64,000 nucleotides of DNA. Origin: Flavobacterium sp. SM15. GTDB lineage: Bacteria; Bacteroidota; Bacteroidia; Flavobacteriales; Flavobacteriaceae. The position numbers and the translations under genes are program-made. Position 1 is the stretch's first letter. Each line of letters begins with the position of its first letter. This document shows positions 39,486-47,704 of this stretch, one piece after another. A model generated the notes under the pieces. The model saw only the letters and a list, made by a program, of their open reading frames with translations, did not search any database and had not been told where the DNA came from. The stretch lies in NCBI RefSeq assembly GCF_022012335.1, contig NZ_JAKLTO010000002.1, positions 186,001 through 250,000 on the forward strand. The letters are read 5' to 3'.

Positions 39486-39516
39486 TTGTTTATTCAAATA
39501 AACGTTGTACTTTTGC
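39486..39516 (+). promoter_or_regulatory. Promoter of the tRNA-fMet pair
   Basis: TTG at 39486-39488 and TACTTTTGC at 39508-39516 are 19 bases apart, a near-ideal Bacteroidota promoter, with the first tRNA 12 bases further on. Confidence 0.8.
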
Positions 39517-39527
39517 ACTCGAAACAT

Positions 39528-39600
39528 CGCGGGATAGAGCAGTAGGCAGCTCGTCGGGCTCATAACCCGAAGGTCACAGGTTCGAGTCCTGTTCCCGCTA
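39528..39600 (+). tRNA. Initiator tRNA-Met (CAT), copy 1
   Basis: The cloverleaf folds with anticodon CAT in loop CTCATAA. The anticodon stem has the three consecutive G:C pairs (GGG/CCC) of initiator tRNA, and the first base C1 is opposite T72, an initiator-type mismatch. The T-arm is ACAGG TTCGAGT CCTGT. CCA is not encoded. A second, identical copy follows 32 bases later. Confidence 0.97.
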
Positions 39601-39632
39601 CTAAGAAAATATTGAGAATACAAACCGTACAG

Positions 39633-39705
39633 CGCGGGATAGAGCAGTAGGCAGCTCGTCGGGCTCATAACCCGAAGGTCACAGGTTCGAGTCCTGTTCC
39701 CGCTA
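39633..39705 (+). tRNA. Initiator tRNA-Met (CAT), copy 2; integration target
   Basis: Identical to copy 1 over all 73 bases. Its last seven bases, CCCGCTA, form the start of the 11-bp core shared by both integrated elements, so its gene is left intact by integration. The antisense strand of its 3' half encodes the last residues of the element 1 recombinase. Confidence 0.97.
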
Positions 39706-41317
39706 CTAAGGAAGACCCATCAACATCTTGATGGGTTTTTTCATTTTCAGAGCCTTCCTTACCCCTTGATATTACTGAGATTAGCTCAAAAATACCGTTC
39801 ACTTTTTTGGTTAGATATTGCCTGTCAATTGACCTAATTGACAAACCTTCTGGAAATACCAAATTTTGAATTCTTATTTTACTCTCAACATCTCCTCTTC
39901 TCCAGCAATCACTGATATTTTTAACCATATTCACTACCTTATCCACGTGTTTTTTGTGGTTAGATATCCTTTGAGAAGCCAACTCCATTTTAACCTCAAC
40001 ATCCCTCAATTCCGCTTCAAATTGCAACATATACTTGTTGTATTTCACATCATCGAAATTAGGATTATCAAAATAACGTTTGTCCAAATTTTCGATTTTT
40101 TTCTCAACCTCATTTTTCTTATTAGTCAAAAACTTCATTTCTCCCTTAGCATCAGTGTTCATAGTATCAAACAGCTTATCCAACTGCAATTTAAATGGTT
40201 CGATAAATGAAACGTCAAGTGTATATTTTGACAATAAAGCCTCAAAAGAATTATTCAAACCTTCTTTTATTGACTTCTTAGTGGAAAAAGCATTATAACT
40301 GGCATTTTTACATTTCTGACACTTATAATAATGTAATGCTTTTTTCTCAACCTCATAACTCGTAAGTAAACAACCGCATTCACATTTCAAAAAACCAGTC
40401 AAAGGTCTAAACTCACTAACCTTTGCTTTTGAGTATTCCTTTACAGTGCTTTTTTTGTTACTTGACAGCATTTTATCAATAAGCAGAAAATCCTCTTCGC
40501 TCACCATCCCCTTCCAGTTACCATTTACCGGCTCTTCGATTAAAGAGTTTACAAGGATGCCGCAATAAAACGGATTTCTCCACATAGCACTTAAAGCCTG
40601 TTTTGTGATTACCACGCCTTGAAGCTCTAACTTTTGCTTAATCACATAATCACGTTCTCCCATCAATTTCCATTTCCAAGCTTGTTTCAGAATCTCACCT
40701 TCCTCGTTAATTGTTATTTCTTGTGATTCTTGAATCAAAGTATAATCCGTCACCTTCTTACCCCTCATAGTATATCCTCTTGGAGCCTTACCCAACCAGT
40801 TTCCAGCTCTTAGCAAAGTCCTCATACCGGGAAGCGTTTTTTCCAACCTATCCATGTTTTCCCTTCGGGCATCCAAAAGCTTGTTATAAATTTCTAATTT
40901 ACTATACTCATCATCGGTACAAAGTCCCGAAGAAGTCTCTATCAAGTGAACGCCAATCTTATCTACCAACTCATTAACAATAGATATGGCATTACCACCA
41001 GTTCTTGAAAATCTACTAATAAACTTTATCGCAATCGCAAATGGCTTTTTCTTTGCACTTTTTACCTCATCCAACAATTTAGTAAACTCTTTTCTCGTAA
41101 AGTCTCCAGAAGCACTCTCGTAGGTTCCACCAAGCATATTTTTCAGTGCGTAACCATTTTTATTAGCAAAATTTACAATTTCATTATTTTGCTCTTCCAG
41201 ACTGTTATTTGCTAATTGTAACTTGGAGCTAACTCTGGTATATCCCCAAATCTCTTTAACAACAACCTCTTCTTTTATTTTTTCTTTTTGAAATTTTTTA
41301 AACTTATCTAAACCCAT
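39665..41317 (-). CDS. Large serine recombinase (integrase of element 1)
   Basis: A 550-residue site-specific recombinase. The N-terminal resolvase-type catalytic domain has the nucleophile Ser30 in GYTRVSS and the SRFSRTGG motif near residue 101. A recombinase domain follows, then a zinc ribbon (KCECGC at 311-316, YKCQKC at 331-336) and a coiled-coil region (about 390-450). The frame crosses the att core. Residues 537-540 (LVAG) are the core, and the last ten (TGLEPVTFGL) are read from the antisense strand of tRNA-fMet, stopping in its anticodon loop. In the circular form the frame would instead continue into element DNA now at 53,333-53,411. A 57-residue gene overlaps its start by 14 bases. 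It very probably integrates and excises this element. Confidence 0.92.
   Translation of the reverse strand: MGLDKFKKFQKEKIKEEVVVKEIWGYTRVSSKLQLANNSLEEQNNEIVNFANKNGYALKNMLGGTYESASGDFTRKEFTKLLDEVKSAKKKPFAIAIKFISRFSRTGGNAISIVNELVDKIGVHLIETSSGLCTDDEYSKLEIYNKLLDARRENMDRLEKTLPGMRTLLRAGNWLGKAPRGYTMRGKKVTDYTLIQESQEITINEEGEILKQAWKWKLMGERDYVIKQKLELQGVVITKQALSAMWRNPFYCGILVNSLIEEPVNGNWKGMVSEEDFLLIDKMLSSNKKSTVKEYSKAKVSEFRPLTGFLKCECGCLLTSYEVEKKALHYYKCQKCKNASYNAFSTKKSIKEGLNNSFEALLSKYTLDVSFIEPFKLQLDKLFDTMNTDAKGEMKFLTNKKNEVEKKIENLDKRYFDNPNFDDVKYNKYMLQFEAELRDVEVKMELASQRISNHKKHVDKVVNMVKNISDCWRRGDVESKIRIQNLVFPEGLSIRSIDRQYLTKKVNGIFELISVISRGKEGSENEKTHQDVDGSSLVAGTGLEPVTFGL
39699..39709. repeat. Left attachment core (attL)
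   Basis: CCCGCTACTAA, shared exactly with 53,412-53,422 and 55,508-55,518. The sequence before it here is tRNA; at the other two it is element right-end sequence. Confidence 0.85.
39716..39741 (+). terminator. Element-supplied terminator downstream of tRNA-fMet
   Basis: CCCATCAA CATC TTGATGGG followed by six T residues, 10 bases after the tRNA and inside the 3' end of the recombinase gene on the opposite strand. It can stop tRNA transcription after integration. The same hairpin recurs at 53,429-53,455 in the remnant element. Confidence 0.7.
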
Positions 41318-41477
41318 TTTCTTCTATATTTAAATTGTACGCTATTATTGCTAATTGAGCTAAACTATCAATTATGTTTTCGGCGTCTGAATCAGAAACT
41401 GCTTCAAATCCTTTAAATTTTCTTAATTCTTCAATCGTTAATTTTATTTTCTCATTACTTGTTCCATCATTGTTCAT
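41304..41477 (-). CDS. 57-residue protein coupled to the recombinase
   Basis: A short frame, MNNDGTSNEKIKLTIEELRK followed by FKGFEAVSDSDAENIIDSLAQLA and ending LNIEENGFR, lies directly upstream of the recombinase. The two overlap by 14 bases, which points to coupled translation. It is acidic and helical. Its size and position resemble small accessory or directionality factors of integrative elements, but no family is recognisable and this role is only inferred. The 330 bases upstream (41,478-41,808) contain hairpins but no gene. Confidence 0.65.
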   Translation of the reverse strand: MNNDGTSNEKIKLTIEELRKFKGFEAVSDSDAENIIDSLAQLAIIAYNLNIEENGFR

Positions 41478-41706
41478 AATTAAAACTTCCGCACTATCTC
41501 ATATTTTTTTGGCGTGAGATTATTTTTTTGACGCAAAGCGTCCCCTAGCCAATTATAAAATCTATTATAACTAGCTTACAAGTTTTCAGAACCCTGAGAG
41601 TTCTTAATATTTTTGTGCTGAAACCACTTTTTAAGAACAAAGTGGAAATGTTATACGTCTAACAGACAAGCTGCCTCATCGAGTTTTGAGTGAGTTAGAA
41701 AAAAGA

Positions 41707-41732
41707 ACTGACTTACCCATCAGTTTTTGCCT
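41707..41732 (-). terminator. Probable terminator of the resolvase gene
   Basis: On the minus strand AACTGA TGGGTAAG TCAGTT is followed by CTTTTTT, 77 bases past the resolvase stop. Other hairpins in the same spacer are GACGC AAA GCGTC (about 41,532) and CCACTTT/AAAGTGG (about 41,625). Confidence 0.5.
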
Positions 41733-41808
41733 TTTAATCTAACTATAGGCAATCTTACTACTAATTTCCTTTGGGTGCAAGTTATTTTTTGGAAAAAAAA
41801 TAAATTTA

Positions 41809-42486
41809 CTATGCTGATTTTAAAGGTGTTCGCCTATGCAATTGATGAACTGAAGAAGCTAAAAATTGTTTGCCGTAACGGGTTTTAAAGTTCAACTCAT
41901 TAAGATAATCAGCTATTTGTCGGTAGGTCATTCCTTTTTCTTTACAGTTACCTATAATAGATTGAGCCTGACGATTGCGGTCGTTGTTCAAAGCATTCTC
42001 TTTTATGGTCTGCACACCCTTATTACGGGCATCTGCCGTCAAATTCTTAGGACTTCCCAGTTTAACCCCTTTTTTCTTTAATTCTGCCAGAGCTAGTTTG
42101 GTACGGGAACTTATCATCGAAGCCTCTTGTTGCGCCAGCGCACTAAATATATGTATTGTAAAATGATTAGCCGATGGCATATCCACCGCCACGAACTCAA
42201 CACCTGCATCCATAAGTGAACTTACAAAACTCACATTACGAGCCAAACGGTCTAATTTAGCAATAACCAATATTGCGCCTTCGTTTTTTGCTTCTTGAAT
42301 CGCTTTATGAATTTCGATGCGGTCACGTTTATTAGTTCCAGTTTCAATTTCTGTGTACTCATTCAATATAGCACCATCCTGACCAGCTACATATTTTTCA
42401 ACGGATGATTTTTGAGCTGATAGCCCTAATCCTGAAATCCCCTGAACTTTTCTACTTACTCTATAATATGCAATGTACTTTTTCAT
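41809..42486 (-). CDS. Serine resolvase/invertase family recombinase
   Basis: A 225-residue small serine recombinase. The catalytic domain has Ser at residue 10 in AYYRVS, the AKLDRLARN motif (about 76-84) containing conserved Asp and Arg residues, and the long E-helix after FSALAQQEASMISSRTKLAL. The C-terminus holds a short resolvase-type helix-turn-helix (GMTYRQIADYLNELNFKTRYG). It could resolve dimers or invert DNA; no inversion region with paired sites is obvious next to it. It is distinct from the 550-residue integrase and is more likely for element maintenance. Confidence 0.9.
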   Translation of the reverse strand: MKKYIAYYRVSRKVQGISGLGLSAQKSSVEKYVAGQDGAILNEYTEIETGTNKRDRIEIHKAIQEAKNEGAILVIAKLDRLARNVSFVSSLMDAGVEFVAVDMPSANHFTIHIFSALAQQEASMISSRTKLALAELKKKGVKLGSPKNLTADARNKGVQTIKENALNNDRNRQAQSIIGNCKEKGMTYRQIADYLNELNFKTRYGKQFLASSVHQLHRRTPLKSA

Positions 42487-42649
42487 AATATTTTAGCCTT
42501 GTCCAAATATTTAAACGTCCGTTTGTGATTTATTACATTGCAATAGTCCAGGTATTTTTTGAATTAAAAAAGAAAAAAACCAGGAATCCTGGGCTGTATA
42601 AAATTAGCGGGAATTTCAAGCAGTTTTGCGCTATAAATAAAGCGTGGGA

Positions 42650-42796
42650 TTAGCCACGCTCTTTTTGTTGTAATAATTTTGAAAACTCTTTTAGTTCTTT
42701 AGTTGTGAAATTCGATACTTCAAATGTTATCGGATATTTTGGGTCTTCGGTCTGAAGTATATTTTTAAGTTGCCCTAGCGTGATAATTATTTTCAT
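42650..42796 (-). CDS. Possible 48-residue protein in element 1
   Basis: A short frame MKIIITLGQLKNILQTEDPK ... TTKELKEFSKLLQQKERG. Its stop codon is in the loop of a hairpin (AGCGTGG/CCACGCT), and a second T-tailed hairpin (CCAGG ATT CCTGG) lies about 60 bases further on, as expected for a transcribed gene end. No recognisable family. The remaining 295 bases up to 43,091 contain nothing I can support. Confidence 0.45.
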   Translation of the reverse strand: MKIIITLGQLKNILQTEDPKYPITFEVSNFTTKELKEFSKLLQQKERG

Positions 42797-43091
42797 GTTT
42801 CTGTTTACTAATAAATATCTCGAATTTTGATTTTGAAAAATTTTGCTCAGAATTTTTGAACGTATTTATTCGCCTATTCATGTTTTTGCAAAAATCTGCT
42901 AAATGTAGCTGGTAACTGTTTGAAAAACATTTCCCGATTTTTCGCACCGTTTACAGGGGAGAAGGGCTGCTTTTACCCCCTTTGAGGTGGATATTGCTTT
43001 TCGCTCCTTTAGCTTTTAGGTGCTACATACTGAAAAATAAGGGTACAAAAAGGAACAATAAAACTCCCTTTCAGGTACATAAAAGTACAGA

Positions 43092-43733
43092 TTAGTTAAG
43101 TTCCAATAGTTGCTTTTTCTTTTGGTCGAATTCTGTTTGGTCGATAATTCCAGCGTTTAAAAGTTCCGCTAATTTTTTTAGCTCATCTAAATTACTGTTT
43201 TGTTGTACCGGTGGCGCATCATTTTTAACTGCCAATTTCTTCAACTCATAAATTTTCGATTCAAGTTCTTTGATTAGTTCCAAATCTTCAAGTTGGGCTA
43301 TTATTTCAATGTCATTCCCGCTTTTATTCCCAATGGTTACGTAATAGCCTTTATTTGAAAAGAAATTATTCACGATATTATTTGTAATACCTAACTCTAG
43401 GAATGAATCAACCACCATAACCAAGAATAGTACAAACGCTAATCCAATCAAAATAAATCCAAAATAAGTAGCTTGGCTCTCCATGTTGATTTTACTAAAA
43501 ATCATTTTGCTAAATATTAGCAACAACAATCCTATCACGAACATGCGAGCCAATACACCAACGAACGTCATGCGTTGTTCCGTATGCTCCACATAGGAGA
43601 AATTATCCAAATCACCCGATTGAATCGTTTTATTGTAATTCGGTGCGGTTGTGGTTATCCTATCTTTGTTCGTTTCGACTATAACACCTGATTTAAAGTT
43701 GAATGTTTTCGGGCTTGGTTGTTTTGATTCCAT
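43092..43733 (-). CDS. SHOCT-domain membrane protein
   Basis: A 213-residue protein. Two transmembrane helices in the middle (VGVLARMFVIGLLLLIFSKMIF and ATYFGFILIGLAFVLFLVMVV) are followed by a loop with a DUF-like FFSNKGYYVTIGNKSG and a C-terminal SHOCT domain: LDELKKLAELLNAGIIDQTEFDQKKKQLLEL. SHOCT helices are oligomerisation motifs found in many unrelated membrane proteins. It lies six bases downstream of the exported repeat protein on the same strand, so they form an operon. Function unknown. Confidence 0.82.
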   Translation of the reverse strand: MESKQPSPKTFNFKSGVIVETNKDRITTTAPNYNKTIQSGDLDNFSYVEHTEQRMTFVGVLARMFVIGLLLLIFSKMIFSKINMESQATYFGFILIGLAFVLFLVMVVDSFLELGITNNIVNNFFSNKGYYVTIGNKSGNDIEIIAQLEDLELIKELESKIYELKKLAVKNDAPPVQQNSNLDELKKLAELLNAGIIDQTEFDQKKKQLLELN

Positions 43734-43739
43734 ATTCTT

Positions 43740-45140
43740 TTACTTTAAAATGATTTTTTGTGTATCGATTAATTTATTGCTGTCATTGTAAATTTTTACT
43801 AAATAAATTCCAGTTCCGCTCAGGGTATTCAACGACACTGTACTTTCTTGTTGATTCAGGCTTTGGCTAAACACTTCCTGTCCCAACGTATTGATGATTT
43901 TGACATTCCACCCGTTAACGTTTGTTTGGTTTCCACAATCAATTGTAATGTGCTCGGTTGCTGGATTTGGATAGATTTTTATTGAGCTACTTGCTAAACT
44001 ATTTGAGTTGATGCTCAGATTTGCTGGCGTGAACTTATAAATAACCCCACGGTCAAGAGTCCCGCCATAGCGGTTGTTAACCCCATAAAGTGCGCTACCG
44101 TCATAAGTCAACGTTCCATTTTCCTGAATGTCGTAGCTTTCTGGTGCTGTCCCATACTGTCCCCAGTTGTACCACTGGTAGCCTGTTCCGTCCGTATTGA
44201 TTGAATACAGGTTTACGTTTGATTTTCCGTATAAAACGTTTCCGACCAACACCAATGAGCCATAAGACCAAGTGTAATATTGCGAACCATTTAAGTCGTT
44301 AAAAATACTTTGAAACCCTGTACCATCTGTATTTATTTTAAAGACATTCCCTTTTCTGACACCATTACCAGTATTACCACCTAACGCAGTCATGCCATAC
44401 AATGTATTTCCACCTAACACAAGTGTTCCATTGGGTTTTGCCCCATCTGCATAGTTGAAAGTATGTAGAATCGTATATCCAGTTCCGTCTTTGTTGATTT
44501 TGAAGATTTTGCCCGCATTATCGTTTGAGCCATACGTTGATGTCATGCCATAAAGGAAATTACCATCCAAAAGAAGTGAACCGTATGGGTTTTCTTCACC
44601 CAATGCAAAACTGTGTAACAATGAAAAGTTACTGCCATCAGTATTTATTTTGAAAATTGTTCCCAGTCCGCCTAATAAATCAGCATAAACCGCTCCACCT
44701 TTTCGGGTCATTCCATACAGGATATTTCCAGAGATAACCAATGAACCTTGGGGATTATTTCCATCGTTTGGATTTTGATATGTGAAAGAATGCAATATTG
44801 AATAATCGCTTCCATCAGCGTTGATTTTATAAATAGTTCCATTGGAAGTCATTCCATACAATACACCATTATTATATAACAATGACCCACATGGAAAACT
44901 ATAAGTTTCTGTAAAATTATGTAGTATTGTGATGCCAATTCCATTCGGGTTCAAAGAGTAAACATATCCAGCATTGTTCGCCCCGCCTATATTTGTCGTC
45001 CCATACAAATGACCGTTAGCTGAAGTCAACGAGCTGTAACCACCGCTACCAACAGCGGAAAAGTTATGTAAGTTAGTGAACTGGGCGTTCGTTGATATTG
45101 TTGTTAGCAGTATACCAATACAAAGTAAAATTTTTCTCAT
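43740..45140 (-). CDS. Type IX secreted GloVer-repeat protein
   Basis: A 466-residue exported protein. The signal peptide ends at STNAQ. Eight or so tandem repeats of about 40-45 residues follow, each built on GSLVLxGNxLYGMTxxGG then GxIFKINTDGTGYxxLHSF, the pattern annotated as choice-of-anchor tandem repeat GloVer-containing; they probably fold as a beta-propeller. The C-terminus is a classical type IX sorting domain (IKIYPNPATEHITIDC ... GIYLVKIYNDSNKLIDTQKIILK). It forms an operon with the SHOCT protein. It is unusual cargo for a small integrative element and implies the element alters the host cell surface. Confidence 0.88.
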   Translation of the reverse strand: MRKILLCIGILLTTISTNAQFTNLHNFSAVGSGGYSSLTSANGHLYGTTNIGGANNAGYVYSLNPNGIGITILHNFTETYSFPCGSLLYNNGVLYGMTSNGTIYKINADGSDYSILHSFTYQNPNDGNNPQGSLVISGNILYGMTRKGGAVYADLLGGLGTIFKINTDGSNFSLLHSFALGEENPYGSLLLDGNFLYGMTSTYGSNDNAGKIFKINKDGTGYTILHTFNYADGAKPNGTLVLGGNTLYGMTALGGNTGNGVRKGNVFKINTDGTGFQSIFNDLNGSQYYTWSYGSLVLVGNVLYGKSNVNLYSINTDGTGYQWYNWGQYGTAPESYDIQENGTLTYDGSALYGVNNRYGGTLDRGVIYKFTPANLSINSNSLASSSIKIYPNPATEHITIDCGNQTNVNGWNVKIINTLGQEVFSQSLNQQESTVSLNTLSGTGIYLVKIYNDSNKLIDTQKIILK

Positions 45141-45246
45141 TGTTTTGATTTTAAAGTTTCAGAGCAAATATAAATAATATTCGGTTGCAAACAATCTGAT
45201 TTTAAACAATCACAACCACACAATCTATTGCATGTAATTTTCCGTT

Positions 45247-45504
45247 ATGGAAAAAAGAGTGCGTAAAAAAGAAATGCCAGCGGTTGTAATACAGCTCGGA
45301 ATCAAACTAAAAGACATTATTGAAGCAAAGAAGTTAAAGCAACGTGAGGTTGCATACGATGCTGGCATGGATGTCGAAAACTTGAGAAAGTACATGAAAG
45401 GCAATCAGGAAATGAAAATAAGTACCTTGATTAAGATTTCAGAAGCACTTGGCATGACAGCTAGTGAACTACTTGATGGTTTGCAGACCAAAAATGAAAA
45501 TTAA
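45247..45504 (+). CDS. XRE-family helix-turn-helix regulator
   Basis: An 85-residue DNA-binding protein with a Cro/C1-type helix-turn-helix: IIEAKKLKQREVAYDAGMDVENLRKYMKGNQEMKISTLIKISEALGMTASELL. It is divergent from the exported repeat protein and codirectional with the polymerase-like gene 500 bases downstream. It may regulate either side. A hairpin (TAGCGCA/TGCGCTA, 45,525-45,553) lies just after its stop. Confidence 0.88.
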   Translation: MEKRVRKKEMPAVVIQLGIKLKDIIEAKKLKQREVAYDAGMDVENLRKYMKGNQEMKISTLIKISEALGMTASELLDGLQTKNEN

Positions 45505-45870
45505 CTTTCCCTGAATATTCAAATTAGCGCAGATACTTTAATATTTTGCGCTATTCATAGGTGCATAATATCAATCACACCCGCTAATTACAGCTTTTGC
45601 AATTTCCTACTACTATTAAGTACTAATTATTCTATTAGCATCTAATTTTCTATTAGCTTCTTCTTATATTTTCTTCTTTATACTCAACTATGTTACTTAA
45701 ATAATAGTAATAAGAATACTATGTAATACCAATAAAATAAGGCAATACAGAATAATTGTACTAATATGTTTATGCACTGCTTGCGCTATTGCAAAACCAG
45801 TAAATAAAAGTTTTTCAAAAATAGTACTCCAAAGTACTTGACTCTTAAACCGTTTGTTAGTATACTTGAT
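45505..45870. other. A+T-rich spacer with direct repeats, possible origin or operator
   Basis: No gene is supported in this stretch. It holds a hairpin at 45,525-45,553 and a pair of near-identical 14-mers, TTCTATTAGCATCT at 45,630-45,643 and TTCTATTAGCTTCT at 45,648-45,661, one DNA-turn-scale spacing (18 bp) apart. A further palindrome-in-palindrome, AGTACT CCAA AGTACT, lies at 45,823-45,838. Iterons near a polymerase gene would be expected at a replication origin; alternatively they are operators for the XRE protein. Confidence 0.4.
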
Positions 45871-45898
45871 AATATGAGAGAAAACTCATTAAAAAATC

Positions 45899-45981
45899 CT
45901 TGGTTGCTGGGGAGTAATTACCCCAGCTTCTCTTACCGAGACGTTAGAGAGCCAAGACAATAATCACCCACATATTGGGTG
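45899..45981 (+). ncRNA. Structured leader: three-way junction plus hairpin before the polymerase gene
   Basis: CTTGG (45,899-45,903) pairs with CCAAG (45,952-45,956) and encloses two helices. One is GCTGGGG/CCCCAGC (45,906-45,912 with 45,921-45,927, loop AGTAATTA). The other is TCTCTTAC/GTTAGAGA (45,929-45,936 with 45,943-45,950, one mismatch). Joining strands are only two, one and one bases, giving a tight three-way junction. A fourth hairpin, CACCCA CATAT TGGGTG, lies at 45,965-45,981, 23 bases before the ATG. No known riboswitch or ribozyme consensus is recognised. It could be a leader regulatory RNA, a stable ncRNA, or a DNA structure at an origin. Confidence 0.45.
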
Positions 45982-46004
45982 ACACAGAATAAGAGAATAC
46001 AAAA

Positions 46005-47606
46005 ATGAATCTTAAAAACGAGTACCTATCGCTTACAGGCGATACAGAGGATTTACAAATCCTTCACCATGATGAAAACTTTGCCGAATTAGCCCTAATC
46101 TTCCCAAATGTTAATTCGATTTGGATTCCGAGAAAATCGGAAACTGCCCTAAGAAAATACGTTTCAAAAACACTTTTAAAAGAAATTGACCCTAACGTTG
46201 ATGTAGCGGTGGAAAAATGTCTCTTGGTGCTATCCAACTTTGCCAGTACCTACCATACTGAAGACAAAGAAGACCGTTGGAAACGTCTGAATTCTAAAAT
46301 TTTGCATGAACAAACCAAAGGCAAAGACAACACTTACATTTACAATAAAATTATAGACTTACTGAAAACAGGTACTGCAACGGGTGCTATCATTGAAGTT
46401 GATGAGCATTATGTGAAAGGTGTTGTTTCCAGAAAATACAGAATATCCGACAGCTATTTTAAGCCAGGTTTAACAGAATATCTTATCAAAGACACCGGAA
46501 TTATTCAAACCAGAAATAAAATCTATTACAGACTATTAAATGAGGCTCTGGACAATCCAATCTGCAATAATCTGGTGAAGTTTTACCCTAGAATTGAATT
46601 GCCAACATCTGGGGAATTACTGGCAATAGGTAAGCTGCTGGTAAAAGATGGTTACACCACCAAAAAACAGAAAACTCTGACCATGCGTAACAAACACGAT
46701 AATAGCTACTGGGCTGACGCAGACAATAGGAGTTTCGTTGAGAATAATATCAAAATGTTTGAGTACTTGACCAACCGTGGTTTTATGATTCCAGCCGCTG
46801 GCAGTGAAAAAAGCGGTGGGCGTGTGGTGGATAGCTTTACATTAATGCCAGCGTGGATTCGTAATGAAATTACCATTGACGGCAAAAAGCTTGTTGAATG
46901 CGATTACAAGGCATTGCACCCGAATTTAGCAATGCTTTTGTACAAAGGAAAAGCAAACTATTTAACACACGAGAAAATAGCGGAGCAGACTGGAATAGAT
47001 GAAAAAGAAGTGAAACGTGAACATTTAAGCTTTTTCAATAAGAATTGGTATAGTATGATAAAATCACCGCTATTCAATTATTATTCAAAACATGAGCCAG
47101 ATATGCTTTCAAGGATTTACCATGACAAAAAAGCCAATGGTTACAAAATCACTTCAAAGAAAATGTTTAAACTCGAAGTTAAAATAATGACTGACGTAAT
47201 AAAATATCTCAACTCGGTAGGGATTTATGTTTTGTACGTTTATGATGCGTTGTTATGTGAAGAAAAAGACAAACCGGTAGTGATGGAAACCATGAACCGA
47301 ATCATTTTGGAATACGGGGTCAAAACCTGCGTTAAAGACACCAGCGCAAAAATCGATATTGAATGCGCTATTGTTGATGATTTTGCCAATGCAGGTGATT
47401 CAGATAGGATTACATTGGCGGAACATTTTAACCGATGTAAAAGAAAATACAGATATGTGGAAAAAGAGCAATTCGATTCGCAGTATGAAATGTTATCTGA
47501 GTTTTTTAAATACGTTGATGAAGTTGATGAGAATTCTAAAAATAATTGTTACGTTGAATTTCAGAATTATGATGGAGATTTCGAAAGAATTCCGTTGTTT
47601 GAATAA
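46005..47606 (+). CDS. Palm-domain polymerase-like protein of mobile elements (family A-related)
   Basis: A 533-residue protein with three segments matching the order of a family A-type polymerase palm/fingers core. The first is motif A VECDYKALHPNLAMLLY (297-313, Asp300). The second is a fingers-helix-like EVKREHLSFFNKNWYSM (335-351) with Lys/Arg and Tyr as in an O helix. The third is motif C YVLYVYDALLCEE (408-420, Asp414). The preamble GGRVVDSFTLMPAWIRNEITIDGK also fits. This resembles the polymerase group described in transposons and phages as related to superfamily A DNA polymerases and T7-like RNA polymerases. No exonuclease domain is seen. It is preceded by the structured leader and followed by a strong terminator, so it is a self-contained unit. 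The role (element replication, defence, or ncRNA-templated synthesis) is open. Confidence 0.65.
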   Translation: MNLKNEYLSLTGDTEDLQILHHDENFAELALIFPNVNSIWIPRKSETALRKYVSKTLLKEIDPNVDVAVEKCLLVLSNFASTYHTEDKEDRWKRLNSKILHEQTKGKDNTYIYNKIIDLLKTGTATGAIIEVDEHYVKGVVSRKYRISDSYFKPGLTEYLIKDTGIIQTRNKIYYRLLNEALDNPICNNLVKFYPRIELPTSGELLAIGKLLVKDGYTTKKQKTLTMRNKHDNSYWADADNRSFVENNIKMFEYLTNRGFMIPAAGSEKSGGRVVDSFTLMPAWIRNEITIDGKKLVECDYKALHPNLAMLLYKGKANYLTHEKIAEQTGIDEKEVKREHLSFFNKNWYSMIKSPLFNYYSKHEPDMLSRIYHDKKANGYKITSKKMFKLEVKIMTDVIKYLNSVGIYVLYVYDALLCEEKDKPVVMETMNRIILEYGVKTCVKDTSAKIDIECAIVDDFANAGDSDRITLAEHFNRCKRKYRYVEKEQFDSQYEMLSEFFKYVDEVDENSKNNCYVEFQNYDGDFERIPLFE

Positions 47607-47608
47607 TT

Positions 47609-47640
47609 ATTAAATTCCGCTCGATGGAGCGGAATTTAAT
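47609..47640 (+). terminator. Strong hairpin after the polymerase-like gene
   Basis: ATTAAATTCCGCTC and GAGCGGAATTTAAT are perfectly complementary around GATG, three bases after the stop. Confidence 0.75.
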
Positions 47641-47704
47641 ATCTTTATATAAGCCACGGAACTTATATTTATTTTTTGTCAGTAAAAGTGTATATATTTA
47701 CAAG

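Noticed and set aside
39420..39668. Minus-strand frame of 82 residues with repeated MSPTSCLLLYPA
   Set aside because: It is the antisense of the two tRNA-fMet copies and their spacer; the repeat is simply the tRNA duplication.
41809..42486. Phase-variation invertase with flanking inversion sites
   Set aside because: I found no paired inverted sites around a promoter or gene next to it.
42765..42947. Minus-strand 60-residue frame in element 1
   Set aside because: It overlaps the better-supported 48-residue frame and has no family character or promoter.
45601..45665. Possible CRISPR-like short repeats
   Set aside because: Only two copies of a 14-mer without spacers of constant length; no cas genes.
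45899..45981. Hammerhead ribozyme in the three-way junction
   Set aside because: The conserved hammerhead core sequences are absent and the joining strands are too short.
46005..47606. Reverse transcriptase/retron identity for the polymerase-like gene
   Set aside because: No YxDD motif; the VYDALLC and DYKALHP pattern fits family A-related polymerases instead.
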